Origin: an uncultured bacterium | Lineage (GTDB): Bacteria; Planctomycetota; UBA1135; GCA-002686595 | Assembly (NCBI GenBank): GCA_913058555.1 | Contig: CAJXRJ010000165.1 | Span: forward strand, 1-11,990 | DNA: 11,990 nucleotides | Reading direction: 5' to 3' | Shown: positions 1 to 6,099 of the stretch, piece after piece | How positions within the stretch are numbered: position 1 is the first letter of the stretch | Layout of the letters: the number at the start of each line of letters is the position of its first letter | Program-made: the position numbers and the translations under genes | The notes under the pieces: generated by a model | What the model saw: the letters and a program-made list of their open reading frames with translations, nothing else | What the model was told of the DNA's origin: nothing | The model's database searches: none

Positions 1-48
1 TCTACACACTGCATATCGTCGGCAGCGTCAGATGTGTATAAGAGACAG
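1..48 (+). other. Untrimmed Nextera (Tn5) library adapter, left end
   Basis: This is not biological sequence. Positions 1-7 match the end of the Illumina P5 oligo, 8-15 read ACTGCATA (the Nextera i5 index I know as S506/N506), 16-29 match the Nextera read-1 primer tail, and 30-48 are the 19-bp Tn5 mosaic end AGATGTGTATAAGAGACAG. The pieces follow each other in exact library order. Any reading frame that starts or ends here is artificial; for example, the frame entering the glycosyltransferase reads MYKRQ from the mosaic end. The first trustworthy base is 49. Confidence 0.98.
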
Positions 49-882
49 TCCAAGACCCGCTCGAGCGTGGTCATTGCGACCTACAACCAACCCCGCGAGC
101 TCGACTTGGCTCTGGCCGCCCTCGCGCGTCAAACGGAGGCCCCCTGCGAGGTGCTGATCGCCGACGATGGCTCCACTGGCGACACCCGAGAGGTGGCTGA
201 GGCGTGGAATGAGCGCTCGCCCTTCCCCGTGATCCACGTTCACCAGGCGGACAAGGGCTACCGCAAGGCCAGGATCGTCAACGAGGCCGTGCGGCGCTCC
301 CAGGGCAGGCACCTGATCTTCCTCGACGGGGACTCGTTCCCCCACCGCGCCTGGGTCGAAGATCACCTCGCGAGCGCGGACGGCCAGAGCGTTCTCTGCG
401 GCCGGCGCGTGAAGCTCGGGCCAGTGATCTCGCCCCAGGTCACCCGGGACCAGATCGAAAAGGGCGCCTTCGACTCAGCATTCAGGGCGCCACTCCTGAA
501 AAGCCGCCTCCGCGGAGACACCAAGCGCCTCAGCCTCGGAATTCGATTGCCCCTCGGCGTCGCCCGGGCCCTGCACCCGCGGCCCAGGAAGCTCATGGGC
601 GTCAACTTCAGCCTGCCCCGGGACGCCTTCATCGCCGTCAACGGCTACGACCAGGCGTGGCAGGTCTACGGCCACGAGGACCGCGAGCTCGAGCTACGAC
701 TCCAGCGCTCCGGATTCCCCCAGAAAGCCGTCCTCAATCGCGCCGTGGTTTTCCACCTGCACCACGAGGAGCGCGAGAAGACCGACGAAACGAGGCGCCT
801 GATCGAAGAAGCCGAGGCGAGCACTCGCACGCGCTGCGACGTGGGCTTCGACCAGGCCGGACTCTTCGACGCAGCGACCTGA
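49..882 (+). CDS. Family 2 glycosyltransferase, 5'-truncated
   Basis: This is a GT-A fold glycosyltransferase that would move a sugar from a nucleotide-sugar donor to a surface glycan or lipid acceptor at the cytoplasmic face. The reading frame is open from the first biological base and gives 277 residues to a TGA stop at 880-882. The first beta strand (SSVVIATYN, residues 5-13) is present, so probably only a few N-terminal residues are missing. Visible motifs are ADDGS (38-42, nucleotide binding), the metal-binding DGD in FLDGDSF (91-97), and a C-terminal block with GVNFS (184-188) and GYDQAW...GHEDRE (199-213), which resembles the galactosyltransferase C-terminal domain found in many bacterial GT2 enzymes. 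A His-rich stretch (236-239) follows. The acceptor cannot be deduced. The true start is lost; the methionine encoded at 34 lies in adapter. It converges on metF and seems unrelated to the minus-strand operon. Confidence 0.88.
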   Translation, partial: SKTRSSVVIATYNQPRELDLALAALARQTEAPCEVLIADDGSTGDTREVAEAWNERSPFPVIHVHQADKGYRKARIVNEAVRRSQGRHLIFLDGDSFPHRAWVEDHLASADGQSVLCGRRVKLGPVISPQVTRDQIEKGAFDSAFRAPLLKSRLRGDTKRLSLGIRLPLGVARALHPRPRKLMGVNFSLPRDAFIAVNGYDQAWQVYGHEDRELELRLQRSGFPQKAVLNRAVVFHLHHEEREKTDETRRLIEEAEASTRTRCDVGFDQAGLFDAAT

Positions 883-890
883 ACCCGCCC

Positions 891-910
891 CTGACCCCCC
901 GTGGGGCCAG
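891..910. terminator. Short hairpin between convergent genes
   Basis: The 42-bp gap between the glycosyltransferase stop and the metF stop contains CTG-A-CCCC, a four-base loop (CCGT), then GGGG-C-CAG. This gives a seven-pair stem with one A-C mismatch. Its position between two converging 3' ends suits a bidirectional terminator. No T-run follows on either strand, so a classical intrinsic terminator is not demonstrated. Confidence 0.3.
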
Positions 911-924
911 ACGGGCTGAGCGCT

Positions 925-1836
925 TTACCTGAGAGCCGCCAGGATCGAGCGCGTCGCGTGGCTCTTGTTCAGGGTGTAGAAGTGAATGCCCGGCGCGCCT
1001 TTCTCAAGGAGCTCACGGCACTGGGTGATCGCAAACTCGATCCCCGTGGCCATGACCGCGCCCGCGTCGTCCTGCACCGGACGCAGACGATCCAGGAGCG
1101 CCTCCGGGATGGAAGCGCCGCACATCTTCGTGAAGCGTTGGATCTGGGCCACGTTCGACACGGGCATGATCCCCGGGACGATGGGAATCGTGACGCCCGC
1201 CGCCCGGGCGCGCTCCACAAACGCGAAGTAGAGGGACTGATCGAAGAAGAGCTGCGTCGTCAGAAAGTCCGCCCCCGCCGCCTGCTTCTGGAGGGCGTAG
1301 CCCAAGTCCGCCTCGGCGGAGACCGCCTCGGGGTGCGCCTCCGGATAACAGGCGCCTCCAATGCAAACGTCGTGGTTCTCTCTCAAGAAGCCGATCAGGT
1401 CCGTCGCATGGGCAAAACCACCATCGGTCACTTCGAAACCCGCCTCCGGGTCCGGGGCGTCCCCGCGCAGGGCCAAGACGTTGTGCACACCGGCCTTCTC
1501 CAGACGGCCAACCACGTCCCCGATTTCCTGTGCGGTCGCGCCGACGCACGTCAGGTGCGCGAGACCGGTCACCCCGAGCTCGTTCTGGATACGCGTCACG
1601 ACCTCGTGGGTCCTGTCGCGCGTGGATCCACCGGCGCCGTAGGTCACCGAGATGAAGTCGGGCTCGACGTGCTCTTTGAGATCCGCCGCCGTACGCATCA
1701 GGTTGTTCGCCCCTGCGTCCGTCTTGGGCGGGAAGAACTCGAAGCTGAAGACCGGATGGCCCGATCCGTAGACCTCGCCAATGCGTGCGGGCTGCCAGGA
1801 CGAAGATCCTGCGGAGGAGCGGCTACTCGTAGTCAT
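925..1836 (-). CDS. metF: Methylenetetrahydrofolate reductase
   Basis: This FAD-dependent cytoplasmic TIM-barrel enzyme interconverts 5,10-methylene-THF and 5-methyl-THF, normally supplying methyl groups for methionine synthesis. The 303 residues match the usual length of bacterial MetF. Family landmarks are SFEFFPPKTD (31-40) with the catalytic Glu at 33, VTYGAGGSTR (64-73), AHLTC (93-97), LALRGDAP (121-128) with the FAD/folate-contacting Asp at 126, CYPEAHPEA (164-172) and TQLFFD (195-200). The first 25 or so residues are a Ser-rich, poorly conserved leader. The ATG start at 1836 overlaps the thioesterase stop as ATGA, which supports this start and translational coupling. It is the last gene of the minus-strand run. 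A folate enzyme at the end of an acyl-CoA operon is unusual. It may be housekeeping, or it may recycle methyl-THF formed in catabolism (inference). Confidence 0.95.
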   Translation of the reverse strand: MTTSSRSSAGSSSWQPARIGEVYGSGHPVFSFEFFPPKTDAGANNLMRTAADLKEHVEPDFISVTYGAGGSTRDRTHEVVTRIQNELGVTGLAHLTCVGATAQEIGDVVGRLEKAGVHNVLALRGDAPDPEAGFEVTDGGFAHATDLIGFLRENHDVCIGGACYPEAHPEAVSAEADLGYALQKQAAGADFLTTQLFFDQSLYFAFVERARAAGVTIPIVPGIMPVSNVAQIQRFTKMCGASIPEALLDRLRPVQDDAGAVMATGIEFAITQCRELLEKGAPGIHFYTLNKSHATRSILAALR

Positions 1837-2255
1837 GAACTGGGCTTTTCGAGGAGGACTTCAAAGCGTCGGCGGAACCCGTCAGGAACCGGAAAGGTCT
1901 CCATGGTATCTGTGCGCGTACACACGGTGATCATGCGTGCTTCCAAGTGAATCTCATCGCCCATCATGAACCGGTACCGTAGCCCGATCGACGTGGTTCC
2001 CAACTTGAAGCAGGTGACGCTCACCACGGGGCGGTCTCCGAAGCGCAGGGGCTTTTTGAAGTCGACCTCGGAGTGCACCAGGGGGAAGCCCACCTTCTGA
2101 TCCAAAAGCAGCGAGTAGTAGCGCGTCCCGACGTGGAGTTCCCAGACCTCTTCGAAGACATCGTGGATGTAGTCGAAGATGCGCGGAAAGTAGGCGATCC
2201 CCGCGGGGTCGACGTGTCCGAACCGGACCTGGATGACGGTGTTGTAGGCGCTCAT
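1833..2255 (-). CDS. 4-hydroxybenzoyl-CoA-type hotdog thioesterase
   Basis: This small single-domain hotdog-fold thioesterase hydrolyses acyl-CoA or aryl-CoA thioesters. Its 140 residues fit the YbgC/4-hydroxybenzoyl-CoA thioesterase family. The N-terminal active-site motif is VRFGHVDPAGIAYFPRIFD (10-28), in which Asp16 corresponds to the catalytic Asp of the Pseudomonas 4-hydroxybenzoyl-CoA thioesterase. The motif is followed by the long central helix and the strands VDFKKPLRFGD and SIGLRYRF. Its start shares one base with the creatininase stop (TAATG, 2253-2257) and its stop overlaps the metF start (ATGA). Next to an aryl-CoA ligase, it could release free acid from dead-end CoA esters or hydrolyse a pathway intermediate. 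The exact substrate cannot be read from sequence. Confidence 0.9.
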   Translation of the reverse strand: MSAYNTVIQVRFGHVDPAGIAYFPRIFDYIHDVFEEVWELHVGTRYYSLLLDQKVGFPLVHSEVDFKKPLRFGDRPVVSVTCFKLGTTSIGLRYRFMMGDEIHLEARMITVCTRTDTMETFPVPDGFRRRFEVLLEKPSS

Positions 2256-3100
2256 TAGGCCGAAGGGGAGGCCCCAGGGGAAGCCGGAGGGATAGCCGGA
2301 GGGGAAGCTGATGCGGAGGCTGGATGCGTAGCGGTCCCATCAAAGCGATCCGGCCACTCTTCTTCGATGGTGGAAACCACAACCGTCGCGAGGCTGTCGA
2401 TCAAAGCCCTTCCCTCCTCAGCGGAAGCGGAGGCTGGATCGCCGCACCAGGCCGCGTCAGCGCCGATTTCCAGGAAGTCCTTGGCCCCGCCGAGCATCTT
2501 CTCAATGAGGCCGACTTCCTTCGGCTCGAGGGCGAGGCGCTCCGCCTCCCGAACGCTGCTTTCGTCCGCGGCCATCACGATGCTGGACTCGTAGCGGCCG
2601 GCGTGGCACTCGCCGGAGAGGAACTCTTCCCCGAGGGTCTGGGCCCAGCGGCGGCGCGTGATATCGGGGAAGATGAGCTGCGCATGGCGCGGCGTCATCT
2701 TGGCGTGATCCTTGAGGAGCCCCCGCAAGAGTTTCACGTGGGCCAGTTCCAGGTGGGCGTTGCAGAGCACGACCCGGCGGACCCCGTGCTGCTCGAGGCT
2801 CTCGACCACGTCCTCGACGAGATTCCAGAGCGTCGTCGGACGGACCGTGATCGTGCCGGGGAAGCCGAAGGCAAACTGCGCGACGGTGTAGGCCACTGGC
2901 GGCAATACGAACGCGGGCACGCCGCGCTCCACCAAGCGCTCCGCCGCCCGCCGCGCCTGGGCGCAGGCGATCGTCACGTCGGTGTCCAGGGGCAGGTGCG
3001 GACCATGGGCCTCGGTAGCCCCCACCGGAAGGAGCGCCACGGGGTCCTGGTCGAACAGGGCCTTGGCCTCGGGCCAAGTGAGCTTCGCGTAGTCGATCAC
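2255..3100 (-). CDS. Creatininase-family amidohydrolase
   Basis: This is a metal-dependent hydrolase of the creatininase/creatinine amidohydrolase superfamily, which cleaves cyclic amides or related C-N bonds. The binuclear metal-site residues are visible: PVGATEAHGPHLPLDTD (25-41) supplies Glu30, His32 and Asp41, and CNAHLEL (113-119) supplies His116 and Glu118. These match the E/H/D/H/E ligand set I recall for Pseudomonas creatininase. GECHAGRYESS (163-173) is a further conserved active-site block. The start is GTG at 3100, overlapping the ligase TGA as GTGA; no Shine-Dalgarno is visible. The core ends around residue 255, and the last 24 residues are a Pro/Ala/Ser-rich tail with a tandem repeat. 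True creatinine hydrolysis is not implied, because the family also includes mycofactocin-maturation and pyrimidine-ring-opening enzymes. In this operon it may act on a nitrogen-containing intermediate (inference). Confidence 0.85.
   Translation of the reverse strand: MIDYAKLTWPEAKALFDQDPVALLPVGATEAHGPHLPLDTDVTIACAQARRAAERLVERGVPAFVLPPVAYTVAQFAFGFPGTITVRPTTLWNLVEDVVESLEQHGVRRVVLCNAHLELAHVKLLRGLLKDHAKMTPRHAQLIFPDITRRRWAQTLGEEFLSGECHAGRYESSIVMAADESSVREAERLALEPKEVGLIEKMLGGAKDFLEIGADAAWCGDPASASAEEGRALIDSLATVVVSTIEEEWPDRFDGTATHPASASASPPAIPPASPGASPSA
2258..2305 (-). repeat. Four tandem 12-nt repeats in the creatininase C-terminus
   Basis: Read on the minus strand, four consecutive 12-base units end at the TAA stop: TCCCCTCCGGCT, ATCCCTCCGGCT, TCCCCTGGGGCC and TCCCCTTCGGCC. 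They encode SPPA, IPPA, SPGA and SPSA. The units are diverged but in register. They add a disordered Pro-Ala-Ser tail beyond the catalytic core and lie just upstream of the thioesterase start. The likely origin is local replication slippage (inference). Confidence 0.8.
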
Positions 3101-4725
3101 GAGAGGAGTTTACGGGCGACCTTTCCCCGGTCGTTGCGTGGCAGCGGCTCAGTTCGCCATTCGAACGAGCGTGGGTATTTGTACGGCGCGAGGCGTTCCT
3201 TGACGTGGGCCTTGAGCGCATCGGCGACCTGCTCGCAGCCGGAGACGCCCTCGGCGCAGACGACGATCGCGTGGGCCTTCACGAGCCCCGCGTCATCCTC
3301 GCGCCCAACGACGCAGCACTCGTGCACGGCATCATGGCTTTGGAGCACGTTCTCGATCTCGAGGGGCGAGACCCAGATTCCGCTGACCTTCAAGAGATCG
3401 TCCCCGCGGCCCACGTACCAGTACACGCCCTGGTCATCGCAACGGAAGACGTCCGCCGTCGTGCACCACGCGCCCTGGTAGGTCCCGTTGGACTTCGCCT
3501 TGTCGCCCCAGTAGCAAAGGGCCGTCGAGCCCCCAGCAATACGCAAGCGCCCGGGCTCGCCCGGCGCAACGGGATGGCCTGCGGGGTCCACGATCTGCGC
3601 GTCGTAACCCGGCACGAGCGTGCCGAGGGCACCAGGGACCACCTCACCGGGCCGATTCGAGATGTAGATGTGGAACATCTCTGCGGAGCCGATGCCATCG
3701 AGGATGTCCACGCCCGTGCGTGACTTCCACGATTCGTAAAGAGCCTGGGGCAGGGCTTCGCCGGCGGAGAGCGCGATTCGCAGGCACGAAAGGTCGGCGG
3801 TCTCCGTTCGATCCGAGCGGAGGATGTTGTTGAAGAGCGTCGGAACGCCGGTCAAGAACGTGGGCCGATGGGCTTCGATCTGGTCGAGGATCTCGTCGGC
3901 GGTGGCGCGCCCCTCAAACAGAACGACCGTCGCTCCCACGCGGAACGGAAACATCAAGTTGGTGCCCGTCGCGTAACCGAAGAAGAGCTTCGGCACCGAA
4001 AGGCAAACGTCCGACTCTTGATAGCCTGCCACCTGGAGCGCGTATGTCTCCGTGGCGTAGGCGAAGTCCCGCTGTACATGCACGCAGGCCTTGGGCTCAC
4101 CGGTGGAGCCCGACGTGAAGAGCCAACCGGCGAGGTCGTTCGGACCGGTCGGCGCCACGCCATCGTCGGCGCTCGACTCCATCCCCTGGGTGATCGCTTC
4201 CTCGAAGGGCGTGAAGCCCTCCGCCCGCGCGCCAGCACTGTCGCCGACCACATAGGCGTTCCGAATGAACCGGGAGCCGCGGATCGCCTCCGCGATCTCC
4301 GGCAGGACGCTCCCGTGGGTGAACACGGCGGAAGCCTTCGTGTACTCGAGGTAGTACTCGAAGTCCTTGGCCTTCAGCAACGGATTCACCATCGCGAACA
4401 CGGCGCCCGCCCGCAGAACGGCGAACCAAGCTTCGACGAACTCAAAGCCGTCGGGCAGCACGATCAAGACGCGATCCTCCTCCCGGATCCCGTGCTCACG
4501 CAGGGCGGCCGTCAAGGCACGCACCCGGCCGTGAATCTCGCCATAAGTGCGTTCCTGGCCCCCCATTCGCACGGCGACCTTGTCCCCACGACCTTCCCGG
4601 ATGTTCCGATCCAGGTAGTACTCGCAGAGGTTGAGCCTGTCCGCTTCGAGCGCCTGGGCGTCGACCGGATCGGGGAGGTGAAGGGGGAAATCGGCGTCGA
4701 AGGATGCCGCTGCTGGAACCGTCAT
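3097..4725 (-). CDS. Benzoate-CoA ligase-family acyl-CoA synthetase
   Basis: This ANL-superfamily enzyme activates a carboxylic acid as an acyl-adenylate with ATP and then transfers it to CoA, the entry step for CoA-dependent aromatic degradation. Its 542 residues are full length. The N-terminus NLCEYYLDRNIREGRGDKVA (32-51) is characteristic of benzoate-CoA ligases. Core motifs are the P-loop TSGSTGEPK (204-212), the A5 motif GIGSAEM (344-350), TTAD with Asp425 for the ribose, the hinge block GRGDDLLKVSGIWVSP (439-454), and the C-terminal catalytic Lys535 in NDRGKVARKLL. The substrate could be benzoate, a hydroxybenzoate or 2-aminobenzoate; sequence alone does not discriminate. The start is ATG, three bases after the kinase-like gene, and the stop overlaps the creatininase GTG, so it sits firmly inside the operon. 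Confidence 0.93.
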   Translation of the reverse strand: MTVPAAASFDADFPLHLPDPVDAQALEADRLNLCEYYLDRNIREGRGDKVAVRMGGQERTYGEIHGRVRALTAALREHGIREEDRVLIVLPDGFEFVEAWFAVLRAGAVFAMVNPLLKAKDFEYYLEYTKASAVFTHGSVLPEIAEAIRGSRFIRNAYVVGDSAGARAEGFTPFEEAITQGMESSADDGVAPTGPNDLAGWLFTSGSTGEPKACVHVQRDFAYATETYALQVAGYQESDVCLSVPKLFFGYATGTNLMFPFRVGATVVLFEGRATADEILDQIEAHRPTFLTGVPTLFNNILRSDRTETADLSCLRIALSAGEALPQALYESWKSRTGVDILDGIGSAEMFHIYISNRPGEVVPGALGTLVPGYDAQIVDPAGHPVAPGEPGRLRIAGGSTALCYWGDKAKSNGTYQGAWCTTADVFRCDDQGVYWYVGRGDDLLKVSGIWVSPLEIENVLQSHDAVHECCVVGREDDAGLVKAHAIVVCAEGVSGCEQVADALKAHVKERLAPYKYPRSFEWRTEPLPRNDRGKVARKLLS

Positions 4726-4728
4726 CGG

Positions 4729-5589
4729 TCAGGCGACGGACACCGACGCGAGGCTGGCCCGGAACTCAGACGCCGAGGCGTGACGCTCCATGCGCTTGCC
4801 GCGCAGGGCCTTGGCGATCGCGGTTTCGAGCCCACGATCCACTTCGACGTCCGGCGCGAGCTGGCGCATGGACGGAGCCTCGGGCTGCATCTTGGACTGG
4901 AACACCTCGATGTACGAACGTCCGGCCCAGGGCATCACGCCCGTGAGCAGCTCGTACATCACGGTCGCCAGGTTGTACATGTCGGAGCGCTCGTCAGGGC
5001 AGTCCCCGCCGAACTGCTCCAGGGGCGCGTAGAAAGGCGTGCCGATGAGCGCCGTCTGGGTGCCAAGGTGCTTGGCGGCCCAGAGGCCCGGCGTCACGCC
5101 CCCGTCAACGAGCTGCGGAGACTCGCCACCTACGAAGATCGTCGCGGGCTTGATGTCCCCGTGAATGAGCCCCTTGCTGTGGGAGTCCTCGAGACCGGCG
5201 AGCAGCTGATCCCCGAGGTTGAGCACTTCCTGCGCGCCGAAGCGGCCGCCTTCTTTGAAGACGTCCCGGAGGAGCTTGCCCTGGGGGAACTCGGTGACCG
5301 TGAGCACGGAGCCATCCCCGAGGACCTCCACGTTCTCAAGGGCGACCACCGCCGGCGTGTCAAGCTCGCCCCACGCGCGCAGGGCGTCCGCAAACGACTC
5401 GGCCTGCTTGGGGTTTTCGAAGAGCGACGCGGGGAACGCCTGGAGTTCGCGCTCGGCGTCCAAGGACTCGTCGACCACGCGGAACGCGGCGGACATACCG
5501 TTCTCGCGGTTGGCCTTGAGAACACGGTAACGATCGAGGAGGACCTTGCCCGGGGCGAGGTCGAAGAGGCTGAGGCTGCTGGGTTTCAT
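4729..5589 (-). CDS. Protein kinase-fold protein, probable pseudokinase
   Basis: These 286 residues form a single Hanks-type Ser/Thr kinase domain without signal peptide, membrane segment or sensor. The C-lobe is recognisable: the catalytic-loop region IHGDIKPAT (142-150), LVDGG at the DFG position (160-164), GTPFYAPLEQF (183-193) and ERSDMYNLATVMYELLTG (200-217). The N-lobe and catalytic residues are eroded. The glycine loop is ANRENGMSAAF (26-36), the VAxK lysine aligns with Gln50, the helix-C glutamate aligns with Ala69, HRD is HGD, and the catalytic-loop Asn is Thr150. Asp145 and Asp162 remain. Loss of Lys, Glu and Asn together points to a pseudokinase or a very atypical kinase. It leads the ligase operon with a 3-bp gap to the ligase, so a regulatory or scaffolding role towards the pathway is plausible (inference). 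The ATG start is preceded by CCCACC and has no Shine-Dalgarno. Confidence 0.85.
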   Translation of the reverse strand: MKPSSLSLFDLAPGKVLLDRYRVLKANRENGMSAAFRVVDESLDAERELQAFPASLFENPKQAESFADALRAWGELDTPAVVALENVEVLGDGSVLTVTEFPQGKLLRDVFKEGGRFGAQEVLNLGDQLLAGLEDSHSKGLIHGDIKPATIFVGGESPQLVDGGVTPGLWAAKHLGTQTALIGTPFYAPLEQFGGDCPDERSDMYNLATVMYELLTGVMPWAGRSYIEVFQSKMQPEAPSMRQLAPDVEVDRGLETAIAKALRGKRMERHASASEFRASLASVSVA

Positions 5590-5718
5590 GGTGGGATCTC
5601 GGCCAACCAGTATGTCACAGCGGGGCCATTCCAGTGACCACCTATGGGAGTTCGCAGGAGGAAGTCCGTCCCCGACGGGACACGGGGCCCGGGAAACCTC
5701 CGCGCGGCTCGCCGCTCC
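5590..5718 (-). other. 129-bp gap, possible operon boundary
   Basis: This is the longest gap within the minus-strand run, between the ferredoxin stop and the kinase-like gene start. It holds a small hairpin (GTCCC, CGAC loop, GGGAC, 5668-5681) without a T-run. Upstream of the kinase start, the minus strand carries CATACT (5609-5614), a poor -10 candidate with no convincing -35. A promoter for the kinase-ligase-creatininase-thioesterase-metF group could lie here, but the sequence does not prove it. No small gene is convincing. Confidence 0.3.
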
Positions 5719-6093
5719 TTAAGGGCGATCCAGCGGCGGCAGCGGGTGCTCCTCCTGGGGCACTCCAGAGAGCTTGTCCGGGTCAATCTCTAGCCGCTCC
5801 ACGACCCGCCCCCCGAGAACATGCCCGTCGATCAGATCGGAAACGTCGCTTTCCTGAACCCCGCCGTACCAGACGTCCTCCGGCTGCACGAGGGCCACGG
5901 GCCCATGGGAACACTGCCCCAGGCACCGGGTCCCCACCGCCCGGACGACCCGCTTCAGATCGCGCTCATGCAGGTCCGCACGCAGCCGATCGAGCAGCTC
6001 GGCGCCGCCGTCCCGGGAACAGGAGCCCTTCGGGTGTCCCTCGCCTCGGTCGTTGAGGCACACAAAGATCATTCGCTGATAGCTCGCGGACAT
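5719..6093 (-). CDS. Thioredoxin-like [2Fe-2S] ferredoxin
   Basis: This small cytoplasmic electron carrier of the thioredoxin-fold (Shethna-like) [2Fe-2S] family has 124 residues. Its four cysteines are Cys12 and Cys25 in the first half (FVCLNDRGEGHPKGSC) and Cys57 and Cys61 in RCLGQCSHGP. That C-x12-C...C-x3-C arrangement and the following PVALVQPEDVWYGGV strand-turn are typical of the family. The C-terminal 30 residues are acidic and Pro-rich. The ATG at 6093 lies six bases after the acyl-CoA dehydrogenase stop and is preceded by GCCACC; an internal Met8 is an alternative start. Its position suggests electron transfer for the acyl-CoA dehydrogenase or for an oxygenase or reductase encoded elsewhere. 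Its partner is unknown. Confidence 0.88.
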   Translation of the reverse strand: MSASYQRMIFVCLNDRGEGHPKGSCSRDGGAELLDRLRADLHERDLKRVVRAVGTRCLGQCSHGPVALVQPEDVWYGGVQESDVSDLIDGHVLGGRVVERLEIDPDKLSGVPQEEHPLPPLDRP

Positions 6094-6099
6094 GGTGGC

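Noticed and set aside
30..48. Tn5 mosaic end read as a natural IS50/Tn5 end
   Set aside because: It is flanked by P5, index and read-1 primer sequence, so it is a library adapter and not a resident transposon.
28..366. Open frame of 112 codons on the - strand ending in the left adapter
   Set aside because: It ends in adapter-encoded LSLIHI and is antisense to the glycosyltransferase.
2324..3481. Open frame of 385 codons on the + strand
   Set aside because: It is antisense to the creatininase and ligase genes and has no domain signature.
3868..5637. Open frame of 589 codons on the + strand
   Set aside because: It lies antisense to the ligase and kinase-like genes, which have clear family motifs. 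Its product is His/Arg/Gly-rich without recognisable domains, as expected for antisense frames in GC-rich codons.
6085..6093. Kozak-like GCCACCATG at the ferredoxin start as evidence of eukaryotic DNA
   Set aside because: The overlapping operon structure and gene families are bacterial. CCACC before starts is noted only as a possible local pattern.
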